64,000 nucleotides of DNA from Anaerospora hongkongensis. Lineage in GTDB: Bacteria; Bacillota; Negativicutes; Sporomusales; DSM-15969. The first letter of the stretch is position 1. Each line of letters starts with the position of its first letter. This document shows, piece by piece, positions 19,922 through 28,582 of this stretch. Under the pieces are notes generated by a model. That model was not told the DNA's origin, did no database searches, and was given only the letters and a program-made list of their open reading frames with translations. The stretch is taken from NCBI RefSeq assembly GCF_004339805.1, contig NZ_SLUI01000002.1, positions 62,001-126,000 on the forward strand. The letters are read 5' to 3'. A program made the translations under genes and the position numbers.

Positions 19922-21334
19922 TTACTCTCCCTCCCTTGGTCTAGGAATGGTAATACAGGCATGAGTCCCGCCCTTGGAGTACAGTTCAAACCGACCGCCT
20001 AAATCGGTCTCGATAAGGGTACGGACAATCTGAAGTCCCAGACTGCTGGATGAACGCTGCCCGAAGTGTTCAGGCAAGCCAACGCCATTGTCATAGATAT
20101 CAATTTGATAGGTATCAGGCAATATTGCGATATCGAGACCGATCAGGCCTTCTTTGAGTCCAACAAACCCATGCTCAATCGAATTCTGAATTAGCTCATT
20201 AATCACAAGTGCCAGGCTGGTAGCCTGCTCAGAAGGCATGATCACCGTCTGACCATTGAAGATAGTTTGAATGTTAAAATTCGGCTCCAGCATATTTTGA
20301 ATCACCAGGTCCAAAATATTTTTCGCAACCTCAGCAACATCAATCACTTCCGCATCCTGCTGGGACAAAAATTCATGGACCACCGATATGCTGAGAATCC
20401 TGTTGACACTTTCCCGAAGAGCGGCCTTCACTTCATCAGACTGAGTGCGCCGCGCCTGCAGGCGAAGCAGGCTGGCAATTGTTTGTAAGTTGTTTTTGAC
20501 GCGGTGATGAATTTCCTGAATGACCGCCGACTTAATCAGCAGCTCTTTCTCTTTTTGCTTCAGTTCGGTCACATCGGCAGTTATGACAACTGTGCGAAGC
20601 GTTTTTCCGGCTACTACAATCGGAATAGCCCGTTGAACAAGTACCATCTGTCCTTGTTCCACTTCTTCCTCCGCAGCAGTTTGCGCATTGGCTGCCCTTT
20701 GGGCCAGACGCAGATTGATACGCCGGTCATAAACACGGCGGCCAACCATTCGTCCGACTCCCATAATATTATATATGCTGTTAGCGGCTGCATTAGCAAA
20801 AATAATTTCGCCTTGCTCATCAACAAGGATAATTCCGTCACGGGCTGATAACTGACGGTAAACAGCACTTCCCCGGCTGCGGGGCATTCCAAGCAGCATA
20901 TTGGCAGTTTCCATCAGAACATTCTGTCCTAATACCGTTTCAACACCGCCTGTTTCAAAGCTGACAACGGCAATAATTTTGCCGTCCTCATCATGCAAGG
21001 CGGAGGTTTGCATTTCCGCCACCAGTCCGATAGCCCATTCCCGCTGGCCGGCAATATGCTCTCCTGAATTTAAAGTGCGCCATACAAGCGGCTCTTCTGC
21101 AGCCTGCACAGTAGACCCCAGCAAATTAGTCCGATCCTTAACTAAGGTGGTATTCGGTTTTGCCTGAGCAACAATTACCAAAAACTGTTCATGAATCGCA
21201 CGCGCGTAAACAGTAGCTTGAGCATGAGATAGATCGCTGGCAAGCTGCAATAGAGCACAACTTTGTTCCAGCCTGTCAATTTGAGCGGCTGACAAAGTAG
21301 TCGTCTTCCGGCACACATCGGCCACAATTCCCAT
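19922..21334 (-). CDS. sensor histidine kinase of the HisKA_2 (EutW-like) type
   Basis: A 470-residue cytosolic kinase without membrane segments. An N-terminal GAF-like sensor region (about residues 1-150) is followed by a PAS-like domain (GIILVDEQGEIIFANAAANSIY), then the HisKA_2 helix EIHHRVKNNLQTIASLLRLQ with the phospho-acceptor His, and an HATPase (NELIQNSIEHGF, DNGVGLPEHF, SLGLQIVRTL). Its layout and pairing with an ANTAR regulator match EutW/EutV, whose kinase senses a soluble ligand. GGGGAGG precedes ATG 21334. Confidence 0.92.
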   Translation of the reverse strand: MGIVADVCRKTTTLSAAQIDRLEQSCALLQLASDLSHAQATVYARAIHEQFLVIVAQAKPNTTLVKDRTNLLGSTVQAAEEPLVWRTLNSGEHIAGQREWAIGLVAEMQTSALHDEDGKIIAVVSFETGGVETVLGQNVLMETANMLLGMPRSRGSAVYRQLSARDGIILVDEQGEIIFANAAANSIYNIMGVGRMVGRRVYDRRINLRLAQRAANAQTAAEEEVEQGQMVLVQRAIPIVVAGKTLRTVVITADVTELKQKEKELLIKSAVIQEIHHRVKNNLQTIASLLRLQARRTQSDEVKAALRESVNRILSISVVHEFLSQQDAEVIDVAEVAKNILDLVIQNMLEPNFNIQTIFNGQTVIMPSEQATSLALVINELIQNSIEHGFVGLKEGLIGLDIAILPDTYQIDIYDNGVGLPEHFGQRSSSSLGLQIVRTLIETDLGGRFELYSKGGTHACITIPRPREGE

Positions 21335-21470
21335 AGCAACCTCCCCGCTGATTTGAATTTTAACCTATTCCACCAGCAGTATTAAAATTCCTTGTTACTA
21401 GCTGCTAATTTTCGCAAGCTTTTAGGATAAGTTTGTAACTATGTAACCTTAGTTATTGGGACATTTGTAT

Positions 21471-21589
21471 TTATCCCCGTCTTATCCACAATATCCACAA
21501 TCTTATCCACATTTTAAAAGCCTTATTCACGCTGCCGCAATCCTACTTATCCACACTGTCCACAATTGTCATATTTTTATTTATCCACA
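21471..21589 (+). other. cluster of DnaA boxes
   Basis: Within 119 bp there are four perfect TTATCCACA boxes (21482, 21503, 21547, 21581) and four close variants (TTATCCCCG 21471, ATATCCACA 21491, TTATTCACG 21523, CTGTCCACA 21556), all in the same orientation. The region is the 256-bp gap between the kinase gene and tsaD. No dnaA or dnaN is nearby, so a DnaA titration/reloading site or DnaA-controlled promoter is more likely than oriC; that reading is inference. Confidence 0.85.
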
Positions 21590-21590
21590 A

Positions 21591-22601
21591 TTATTGTCCC
21601 AGTTTTAATGACGGCAAGGCATTTAAGCGTAAATCGGTAAATTTATTTGCCTGTGCTTTATAATAAGCCCGGCAGGCAATCATCGCGGCATTATCGGTAC
21701 AAAGCACAGGGGATGGAAAATACAGCGACAGGCCCCGTGCACTGCACTCTGCGCCCAGCGCGCTTTGCAGCCTGCTGTTGGCAGCCACCCCTCCGGCCAG
21801 TACCACCTGCTTAACCGAGCAAGCATCCACGGCCTGCAGTGTCTTAGCCACCAGCACATCGACAACAGCTGTTTGAAAGCTTGCGGCCACATCAGCCTGA
21901 TTAATCGTCTCGCCCCGCTGGGCAGCACTATTTAAATAATTAAGGACAGCAGACTTAAGGCCGCTGAAGCTAAATTCAAAACTCCCCGGAGCTACCAGCG
22001 CCCGGGGAAATTCAATCGCCTTACTGTCACCTGTTAAAGCCAGGCGGTCAATCTGCGGGCCTCCAGGATAGGGAAGTCCCATGACGCGAGCAATTTTGTC
22101 AAAGGCTTCGCCGGCAGCATCGTCACGCGTTTGACCAAGCAATTCAAAATCGTTGTAATCTTTCAGCCATACCAGGGAAGTGTGTCCGCCAGAAACAACT
22201 AAAGCGACAAACGGCGGCTTCAGCTCAGGATGACTGAGGAAATTAGCAAAGATATGTCCCTCCAGGTGATTCACCCCTACTAATGGTTTATCCAAACCAA
22301 AAGCCATCGCTTTGGCTGTGGCTAACCCGACAAGCAAAGCGCCAACTAAGCCGGGGCCGTATGTTACGCCAATAACATCTACCTGTGCGAGCGTTATCCG
22401 GGCAGCCTGAAGCGCTTCCTCCACGACCGGCAAAACGCTTTCAATATGCTTGCGGGAAGCAATTTCCGGCACGACACCGCCATATTTTTGATGCAGCGGA
22501 ATTTGGGAAGAAATAATATTTGACAGGATTGTCCGCCCGTCAGCAATTACCGCTGCCGATGTTTCATCACAACTGGTTTCTAAGGCAAGGGTTACATGCA
22601 C
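21591..22601 (-). CDS. tsaD: tRNA N6-adenosine threonylcarbamoyltransferase
   Basis: TsaD transfers threonylcarbamoyl to A37 of ANN-decoding tRNAs (t6A), together with TsaB and TsaE. The 336-residue ASKHA-fold protein begins [16 protein letters not shown], has metal-binding NHLEGHI, then [13 protein letters not shown] and [16 protein letters not shown] 22601 is preferred: GGAGG lies 8 nt upstream. It is separated from tsaB-tsaE by rimI and an opposing spore gene but is on the same strand. Confidence 0.97.
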   Translation of the reverse strand: MHVTLALETSCDETSAAVIADGRTILSNIISSQIPLHQKYGGVVPEIASRKHIESVLPVVEEALQAARITLAQVDVIGVTYGPGLVGALLVGLATAKAMAFGLDKPLVGVNHLEGHIFANFLSHPELKPPFVALVVSGGHTSLVWLKDYNDFELLGQTRDDAAGEAFDKIARVMGLPYPGGPQIDRLALTGDSKAIEFPRALVAPGSFEFSFSGLKSAVLNYLNSAAQRGETINQADVAASFQTAVVDVLVAKTLQAVDACSVKQVVLAGGVAANSRLQSALGAECSARGLSLYFPSPVLCTDNAAMIACRAYYKAQANKFTDLRLNALPSLKLGQ

Positions 22602-22712
22602 AAACAGAACCTCCAATTTTATTGCTATTATTTACATGTATGGATACGCCTGAAAAAAGGCAAATTAAAAACGGGCTAGGAAAACAAGTGCCCAGAAAGG
22701 GGGGTTTTAACA

Positions 22713-22913
22713 ATGGCACGTTCGAGAAAACCGGTAAATCCGGCAGCAGAAAACGCGCTGGATCAAATGAAGTTTGAAGTTGCTTCTGAACTGGGTATTG
22801 CCGACCACGTCCGTTCTAACGGCTGGAACACAATGACTTCCGCTGATTGCGGTCGTGTTGGCGGTCACATGGTTCGTAAGATGATTGAGCAATACGAATC
22901 CACTTTAAAGTAA
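22713..22913 (+). CDS. alpha/beta-type small acid-soluble spore protein
   Basis: A 66-residue SASP that coats and protects spore DNA. The family core is visible: ALDQMKFEVASELGI, and in the second half GRVGGHMVRKMIEQYE, where the usual motif is GxVGGxMVKRMIE. The germination-protease site region (FEVASELGI) is conserved. A strong GGGGGG ribosome site precedes ATG 22713. It is transcribed alone, opposite to the tsa/rim genes on both sides, with its own terminator. This gene is the clearest sign that the organism makes endospores. A forespore (sigma-G) promoter is expected but I could not identify one with confidence. Confidence 0.96.
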   Translation: MARSRKPVNPAAENALDQMKFEVASELGIADHVRSNGWNTMTSADCGRVGGHMVRKMIEQYESTLK

Positions 22914-22924
22914 GTTGTTTTAAC

Positions 22925-22955
22925 GGGCGGCGCTAGCCGCCCTTATTTATTTTGA
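22925..22955 (+). terminator. intrinsic terminator of the SASP gene
   Basis: GGGCGGC/GCCGCCC stem with GCTA loop, followed by TTATTTATTTT. Confidence 0.88.
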
Positions 22956-23004
22956 GCAGTAACACAACAGGCTCCCGCTGAATATGCTGTAACACAATCA
23001 CCCT

Positions 23005-23034
23005 GGGCCGTAAGAAAAACGGCTCATTTTTTTA
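23005..23034 (+). terminator. second plus-strand terminator before rimI
   Basis: GCCGT/ACGGC stem with an A-rich loop then a run of seven T. Probably a backup that protects the convergent rimI gene from antisense transcription. Confidence 0.6.
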
Positions 23035-23039
23035 TTGTT

Positions 23040-23477
23040 TTATAGTTCACACCACATGATAAGCGCATCTTCCCGGTTATCGGTATAATAATTGCGTCGT
23101 TTGCCGCGAGACACAAACCCCAGCTTAGTATATAAGGCCTGCGCTTTCACATTGGATACGCGCACTTCCAGAGTCATACTGACGGCACCGCGCTCCCGGG
23201 CCAATTCCATGAGGGCACGAACCAGTTGTTCCCCCAGACCGGCTCCCCGGTAAGCTGCCGCAAGTGCAATATTGGTGACATGTGCCTCATCAATGATCAG
23301 CCACATTCCGGCATAACCGGCGATTACCCCTCCCACATCGACCACCAGATAATAGGCTAATTCATTGTCGGAAGTTTCCGCCTCAAAGGCCGCTCTTGAC
23401 CAGGGTGTGGTAAACGCCTCATTCTCTACTTTTAGAACGGCGTCCACATCCATAAAATTCATCCGCCTGATTTTCAT
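23040..23477 (-). CDS. rimI: ribosomal protein S18-alanine N-acetyltransferase
   Basis: A 145-residue GNAT acetyltransferase. The acetyl-CoA loop is AAYRGAGLGEQLVRAL, and the C-terminal ALYTKLGFVSRGKRRNYY contains the RimI-type Tyr and GFxxxGxRxxYY signature. RimI acetylates the N-terminal Ala of S18. Its ATG overlaps the tsaB stop (ATGA), and the thiL-tsaE-tsaB-rimI order is the standard Firmicute arrangement. Confidence 0.94.
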   Translation of the reverse strand: MKIRRMNFMDVDAVLKVENEAFTTPWSRAAFEAETSDNELAYYLVVDVGGVIAGYAGMWLIIDEAHVTNIALAAAYRGAGLGEQLVRALMELARERGAVSMTLEVRVSNVKAQALYTKLGFVSRGKRRNYYTDNREDALIMWCEL

Positions 23478-24178
23478 AAGCACTTACCATGACGCTGTTC
23501 CCATAATACTTCCGCTTCACTGCGGCGAATATAGAGCGGCTCCAGCGTCATAACATCATGCCGGATTCCCTGTCTAAGCAACTGATGGCCAAGCAAGGCC
23601 ACACTACCCGCCCGGGGCAGGATAATATGGGGCGGTGCCAGCTCAATTGGATCTGCTGCTGCTACAATTGCTTCCTGGAATAACACAGCTCCTTCCCCCA
23701 GCATAATCACAGGCAGCGGCTGGCTCGCCAGCTCATTGATAGCCTCCTGGTGAGCGATGACCCGGGGCGGTATAACTTCCTGCAACATGCCCTTTTCCCA
23801 GCGGTATACCGCTTGATATACATTCCCCTTCTGCGCGTCAAGCAGGGGGCAAATCAGGGAATTCGGTGCAGGACAGGCATAGGCCAGGGCCGCTAACGTG
23901 GACACACCAATTACCGGTACATTCCAGACATAAGCCAGCGCCTTGGCAGTAGCCAAACCGATTCTAAGTCCGGTAAACGAACCAGGTCCAATACTGACGG
24001 CTATAGCAGTAATATCCTCTTTCGCCACCTGCCCCAGCTCAAGCAGTTGCTCAATATGGGGCATTAACCTTTCTGAATGCGTTTTCTTGGTTTGTACAAT
24101 GATTTCAGCCACCAGTTTATCGGCTGTTGCCAGCGCGACACCGGAAGCCAGCGTTGCAGTTTCTATCGCTAGGAGCAC
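23474..24178 (-). CDS. tsaB: tRNA threonylcarbamoyladenosine biosynthesis protein TsaB
   Basis: TsaB is the non-catalytic ASKHA partner of TsaD in t6A synthesis. The 234-residue protein starts LLAIETATLASGVAL, with HSERLMPHIEQLL and the strongly conserved SIGPGSFTGLRIGLATAKALA. GTG start at 24178, overlapping the end of tsaE by 10 nt. Confidence 0.95.
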   Translation of the reverse strand: MLLAIETATLASGVALATADKLVAEIIVQTKKTHSERLMPHIEQLLELGQVAKEDITAIAVSIGPGSFTGLRIGLATAKALAYVWNVPVIGVSTLAALAYACPAPNSLICPLLDAQKGNVYQAVYRWEKGMLQEVIPPRVIAHQEAINELASQPLPVIMLGEGAVLFQEAIVAAADPIELAPPHIILPRAGSVALLGHQLLRQGIRHDVMTLEPLYIRRSEAEVLWEQRHGKCL

Positions 24179-24630
24179 GCTTGTTTCAACTCCTCATATA
24201 ACAAATGATGGCGCGCTCCCTGAGCAGACACCTTGATTATCCGGCTGTCGTCACCGGTCTTTACCAGCTCAATCCGTAAATAGCTGTCCGGCATATAGCC
24301 GGGAAATTTATCCGGCCACTCGATGATGGCAATGCCGTCACCTCCGGTATATTCGTCAAAGCCAATATCCATCAGCTGTTCAGGCTCCTCGAGACGGTAC
24401 AAATCAAAATGATAAACCGGTACCGTTCCTTCATATACATTCATAACGGTAAAAGTAGGACTGGTAATTTCCCCGTCCAGGCCTAATCCCTGGGCAATTC
24501 CCTGCACGAAAAGAGTTTTCCCTGCCCCCAGGTCTCCGATAAGGCAAAGCACATTTCCCGTCCGCAGCAATTGTCCCAGCTGCCTGCCAAAAGACAACGT
24601 CTGCTCCGGTGCTGTTGAAACGATCTCCAT
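24169..24630 (-). CDS. tsaE: tRNA threonylcarbamoyladenosine biosynthesis ATPase TsaE
   Basis: A 153-residue P-loop ATPase that drives the TsaBD cycle. Walker A is GDLGAGKTLF; SPTFTVMNVYEG and YHFDLYRLEEPEQL, with IIEWPDKF, are TsaE signatures. ATG 24630 follows GGAGG by 5 nt and comes after the thiL stop at 24645. Confidence 0.96.
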   Translation of the reverse strand: MEIVSTAPEQTLSFGRQLGQLLRTGNVLCLIGDLGAGKTLFVQGIAQGLGLDGEITSPTFTVMNVYEGTVPVYHFDLYRLEEPEQLMDIGFDEYTGGDGIAIIEWPDKFPGYMPDSYLRIELVKTGDDSRIIKVSAQGARHHLLYEELKQACS

Positions 24631-24644
24631 AATATCCTCCAGTT

Positions 24645-25646
24645 TTAATTGCGGCAAAAATGATTGTAGCCTCTTGGCTCCAGCTTGTAAGACCTGCCTG
24701 CCTCATCAAGCAAAGTTACTCCATCACCGGATGGCAGTACTTCACCAATTTTCGTTATCACCGCTCCCGGGTCAATAGAGTTAATAAGGGCAAATTGACC
24801 GGGCTCCATCGTAAACAGTAATTGAAAATCCTCGCCGCCGTACAGTGCATAGTCCAACGGTTCTTGCCCCAGCACAGCCGCAGCTTCCCTGATTTCCGGC
24901 GATAACGGGATGCACTCTTTTACAACCCGGATACTTACATTGCTGGCCTGAGCAATTTCATGCAGTTCACTGGCAAGACCGTCACTGACATCATCCATGC
25001 TGGTCGCTCCGTGCGCTGCCAGCAACTGGCCTGTTCTCACCAGCGGCCGCGGCGTTAAATGTGAAGTTACCAGCGGCCACGAAAAATCATGCTCCTCCCA
25101 TTCGCCCCGCGAAAGCAAGGCCAAACCTGCCGAAGAGTTGCCAAGGACGTTCGTAACAGCAACAATATCACCCGGTTTTGCGCCCGAGCGTTTAACAAGA
25201 TGAGCCGGTTCCACCTCGCCCATAACAGCCACATTGATAACAAGCCCGCCAGGAGAGGAAACCGTATCCCCGCCGACAATATTAACGCCGTATTCACGGC
25301 AGATTTCCTTCATACCATTATACAGATTAAGTACAAAATCCACTGCCGTGTGCCGGGGCAGGGCGATAGACACAACCGCATGGCGAGGTGCCCCTCCCAT
25401 AGCGGCAATATCACTTAAGTTCACCGCAACCGCTTTATACCCCAGCTGCATAGGCGTAGTGGTAGTCAAATCGAAATGAACATTCTCCACCAGCATGTCC
25501 GTCGTTATCAGCTGCAGCTGACGAGGGGTCGGCAAAAGTACGGCAGCATCATCGCCAATGCCGGTAACAACCGTACCCGGATCGTTGATTGTATCTTGTT
25601 TAATCAGGTCAATAAGACCAAACTCGCCCACATCTTTGAGTTCCAT
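24645..25646 (-). CDS. thiL: thiamine-monophosphate kinase
   Basis: ThiL phosphorylates TMP to the cofactor TPP. The 333-residue protein has the PurM-like fold: GEFGLIDLI at the start, GIGDDAAVL, TTDMLVENVHF, the AVNLSDIAAMGGAP metal-binding motif, GGDTVSSPGG, and SMDDVSDGLASEL. First gene of the thiL-tsaE-tsaB-rimI run, as in Bacillus. Confidence 0.96.
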   Translation of the reverse strand: MELKDVGEFGLIDLIKQDTINDPGTVVTGIGDDAAVLLPTPRQLQLITTDMLVENVHFDLTTTTPMQLGYKAVAVNLSDIAAMGGAPRHAVVSIALPRHTAVDFVLNLYNGMKEICREYGVNIVGGDTVSSPGGLVINVAVMGEVEPAHLVKRSGAKPGDIVAVTNVLGNSSAGLALLSRGEWEEHDFSWPLVTSHLTPRPLVRTGQLLAAHGATSMDDVSDGLASELHEIAQASNVSIRVVKECIPLSPEIREAAAVLGQEPLDYALYGGEDFQLLFTMEPGQFALINSIDPGAVITKIGEVLPSGDGVTLLDEAGRSYKLEPRGYNHFCRN

Positions 25647-25829
25647 GGGACACCACCATATCTATTTTTGTCTGATATTGCGTTTTATTTAAGATGACAT
25701 TCGAAATAGAGGCAACTATTTCCTGCATTGGTAGTATACCACTATGGCAAAAAAAATTGTATCTCGCGGAGGATTTTGTCATCTTCCGGCTAATTGTAAT
25801 GTATATCCTGTCAGGAGGTCATTTTGTCT

Positions 25830-27374
25830 ATGGAACAGGTACGGCTGAAAATACCCAATGTTGACCGGGTGGGACTAGTACTTGATATCTCACAGGTACT
25901 GGCAGAGCGCCATATTAATATTATCTCTATGGAAGTGGAAATCAACACCATTTTCCTGGAAATTGCTCTCCAGCCGTTCGAAAAACCTGCTATACTAGAG
26001 CGGCTGTGCAAAATTCAGCAAGTACTTGACGTTACAGAGATTCCTTTGATGCCGCATCAGGAAAAGTCTGAACAGTTAAAAGCGGTATTAAGCTCCGTCA
26101 GTGATGGCATCATTGCAATTGATCAGCAAACCCGCGTTACCCAGTATAATCCTGCGGCCGAACGGATTATCCGCGTTCCCTGTCAGCAGCTGCTCGGCAG
26201 TCCGCTCACTGCTTTGCTGCCCGATGACCTCCCTCTGCTTGACGCGTTGCGTCATGGTACGGTGTATAACAACCGCGAAATATTCCTGGAAAAAACCAAG
26301 AGTCACTATCTAGCCAGCGGCCGCCCTGTATTTGACCAGGCAGGCCGAATTATTGGCGCTGTAGCTGTTCTAAAAGACATTGGCGATGTACGGAAGCTCA
26401 TTTATACGATCACAGGCCAGCTTACCTTTACTTTTGCCGAGATCCTCTATACTTCCGATACCATGCGGCAAGTAGTGGCCATGGCTAAAACAATTGCTGC
26501 CGGCAGCTCGACTATCCTCATTCGCGGCGAAACAGGTACAGGCAAGGAATTGTTTGCCAGAGCACTGCACTCAGCCTCACCGCGCTCCGAGAAGGTTTTT
26601 GTCCCGCTCAATTGTGCTGCCATTCCTGATGCCTTGCTGGAAAGTGAGCTGTTCGGCTATGAGGATGGTGCGTTTACCGGTGCGGCCAAAGGCGGCAAAC
26701 AGGGTTTATTTGAATATGCCAACGGTGGAACTTTGTTCCTTGATGAAATTGCCGAACTTTCCGGTCACTTACAGGCTAAACTGCTTCGTATCCTGCAGGA
26801 CGGTAAAGTACGCCGGATCGGCAGCAACCGGGAGATTCCTGTTAATGTTCGCATATTGGCTGCCACGAACCGGAACCTGGAGGAATTAATTGACAAGGGG
26901 CGCTTTCGGGAGGATTTATATTACCGGCTGAATGTAATCCCGCTGTTCCTGCCGCCACTAAGGGAGCGAACAGTCGATATCAGCCTGCTCGCCCATTTTT
27001 TCTTACAGCGGTTTGCCGCCACTATGCAGAAAAAGGTCAATACGATTAGCGAAACTGCTCTGACAAAATTAAGCAGTTACCCGTGGCCTGGCAATATCCG
27101 TGAGTTAGAAAATGTGATTGAACGTGCCGTCAATGTTATGAACGGCTCGATCGTGCTTGCCGAGCATATTATCTTTGATCAGGATTACACGCCACGCCAG
27201 CCCGCTCTGCATCCTATTAACCAGACGCTGGAAGCAATTGTGGAAGCGGTAGAGCGCGATGTATTGCTCCGTTCGCTCCAGCAGCATAAAACATCACGTC
27301 AATTGGGCAAAATGTTAGGACTGTCTCATACAGCTGTATTAAAAAAGCTGAAAAAATATAATCTGCATCTGTAG
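25830..27374 (+). CDS. TyrR-like sigma-54-dependent regulator (ACT-PAS-AAA-HTH)
   Basis: A 514-residue regulator. Residues ~1-75 form an ACT-like domain (VDRVGLVLDISQVLAERHINIISMEVE is split over two strands), ~85-190 a PAS domain, ~205-440 the sigma-54 AAA+ domain (Walker A GETGTGKE, the sigma-54 contact loop GAFTGA, FLDEIAEL), and the C-terminus a Fis-type helix-turn-helix (SRQLGKMLGLSHTAVLKKLKKY). ACT domains usually bind amino acids. A TTG six bases upstream at 25824 is an alternative start, closer to AGGAGG. It is followed by alr after 26 nt. Its target promoter was not found here. Confidence 0.88.
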   Translation: MEQVRLKIPNVDRVGLVLDISQVLAERHINIISMEVEINTIFLEIALQPFEKPAILERLCKIQQVLDVTEIPLMPHQEKSEQLKAVLSSVSDGIIAIDQQTRVTQYNPAAERIIRVPCQQLLGSPLTALLPDDLPLLDALRHGTVYNNREIFLEKTKSHYLASGRPVFDQAGRIIGAVAVLKDIGDVRKLIYTITGQLTFTFAEILYTSDTMRQVVAMAKTIAAGSSTILIRGETGTGKELFARALHSASPRSEKVFVPLNCAAIPDALLESELFGYEDGAFTGAAKGGKQGLFEYANGGTLFLDEIAELSGHLQAKLLRILQDGKVRRIGSNREIPVNVRILAATNRNLEELIDKGRFREDLYYRLNVIPLFLPPLRERTVDISLLAHFFLQRFAATMQKKVNTISETALTKLSSYPWPGNIRELENVIERAVNVMNGSIVLAEHIIFDQDYTPRQPALHPINQTLEAIVEAVERDVLLRSLQQHKTSRQLGKMLGLSHTAVLKKLKKYNLHL

Positions 27375-27400
27375 AAATCCAAATAAGAAGGTGTTCTTCC

Positions 27401-28516
27401 ATGCGTGCCACCAGGGCAGAAATTGATTTAGCGGCTATTCGCCATAACATTCATCAAATCCGGTCGGTACTCAAACCGGCTACCTCAATCACTGCAGTTG
27501 TAAAAGCAAATGCCTATGGTCACGGCGCTATTCCTGTCAGCCATGCCGCCCTATCAGCAGGAGCCGATTGCCTTGCCGTCGCAATTCCGGAAGAAGGCGT
27601 CGAATTACGGGAGGCTGGTTTTACAGTTCCCATCCTCATTCTGGGCCTGGCCTTGCCTGAGCAGTCGGATATCATTGCCGAACAGGAATTAACAGCAACC
27701 GTATGTACAGAAGAACAGCTGCTTGCCCTAGTTCAGGCAGCCGACCGCTGTGCCAAACAAGTGCGGGTTATGATAAAAGTGGATACAGGCATGAACCGGG
27801 TTGGACTCCGTCCGGAGAACCTGCTTACCTTTATTGAGTTAATTCAATCGTATCCGCAATTCATTCTGCGCGGTGTCTTCACCCATCTGGCTACTGCCGA
27901 CGCTGCCGACAAGGGATATGCCTATCAGCAGTTGCAAACTTTTGTACAGGCTATTGAGCAAACAGCCGAGGCCAACATTTCCCTGCCTTTTATTTCGGCA
28001 AGCAATAGTGCTGCCGTTATCGACTTGCCTGACAGTCACTTCACTACCGTACGGCCAGGAATCATTTTATATGGCCTGCCGCCCTCGCATGAAATGCATC
28101 ACCAGCTGGCTCTCATCCCGGCCATGAGTTTGCATACCAAAGTAGTACATGTGAAAGAAGTACTGCCAGACTCGCCCATCAGCTACGGCTGCACCTATCG
28201 CTGTTCCGAAAAAACCTGGCTGGCAACCCTGCCTATCGGTTATGCTGACGGTTATCACCGGATTCTCTCCAATAAGGCTTCCGTTTTAATTGGCGGCAAA
28301 CGTCGTCCAGTCGTCGGCCGTGTCTGTATGGATCAGATTATGGTCGACATCGGTCCGGTCTGTGACGTCGCAGTTGGCGATGATGTAGTGCTCTTCGGCA
28401 AACAGGGCAGCGAGGAAATTACCGTTACCGAATTAGCCGATCTGGCCGATACGATTAACTATGAACTTTTATGCGCCATCAGCCCACGTGTGCCAAGAGT
28501 TTATGTGAATCAATAA
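27401..28516 (+). CDS. alr: alanine racemase
   Basis: A 371-residue fold-III PLP enzyme that makes D-alanine for peptidoglycan. Features are the start RAEIDLAAIRHN, PLP-lysine in VVKANAYGHG, KVDTGMNRVGLRP, and the catalytic Tyr region PISYGCTYR followed by GYADGYHR. It follows the TyrR-like regulator closely and may be co-transcribed with it; amino-acid control of D-Ala supply is a reasonable guess. Confidence 0.96.
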   Translation: MRATRAEIDLAAIRHNIHQIRSVLKPATSITAVVKANAYGHGAIPVSHAALSAGADCLAVAIPEEGVELREAGFTVPILILGLALPEQSDIIAEQELTATVCTEEQLLALVQAADRCAKQVRVMIKVDTGMNRVGLRPENLLTFIELIQSYPQFILRGVFTHLATADAADKGYAYQQLQTFVQAIEQTAEANISLPFISASNSAAVIDLPDSHFTTVRPGIILYGLPPSHEMHHQLALIPAMSLHTKVVHVKEVLPDSPISYGCTYRCSEKTWLATLPIGYADGYHRILSNKASVLIGGKRRPVVGRVCMDQIMVDIGPVCDVAVGDDVVLFGKQGSEEITVTELADLADTINYELLCAISPRVPRVYVNQ

Positions 28517-28534
28517 ACTGCTTTCGATAAATAG

Positions 28535-28577
28535 AAAAAGCGTTTAACCGGTAGTTGTCCGGTTAAACGCTTTTTTT
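28535..28577. terminator. bidirectional terminator between alr and gerM-like gene
   Basis: Perfect 13-bp stem (AGCGTTTAACCGG with its complement), A-run before and seven T after, serving the convergent genes on both strands. Confidence 0.9.
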
Positions 28578-28582
28578 GCTGC

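Noticed and set aside
21471..21589. Chromosomal replication origin
   Set aside because: Boxes are present but no dnaA, dnaN, rpmH or a clear AT-rich unwinding region adjoins; flanks are a kinase gene and tsaD.
25744..25762. Sigma-54-like ATGGCAAAAAAAATTGTA before the TyrR-like gene
   Set aside because: The GG to GT distance is 11 bp instead of 10 and the -12 element is GT, so it does not meet the spacing rule.
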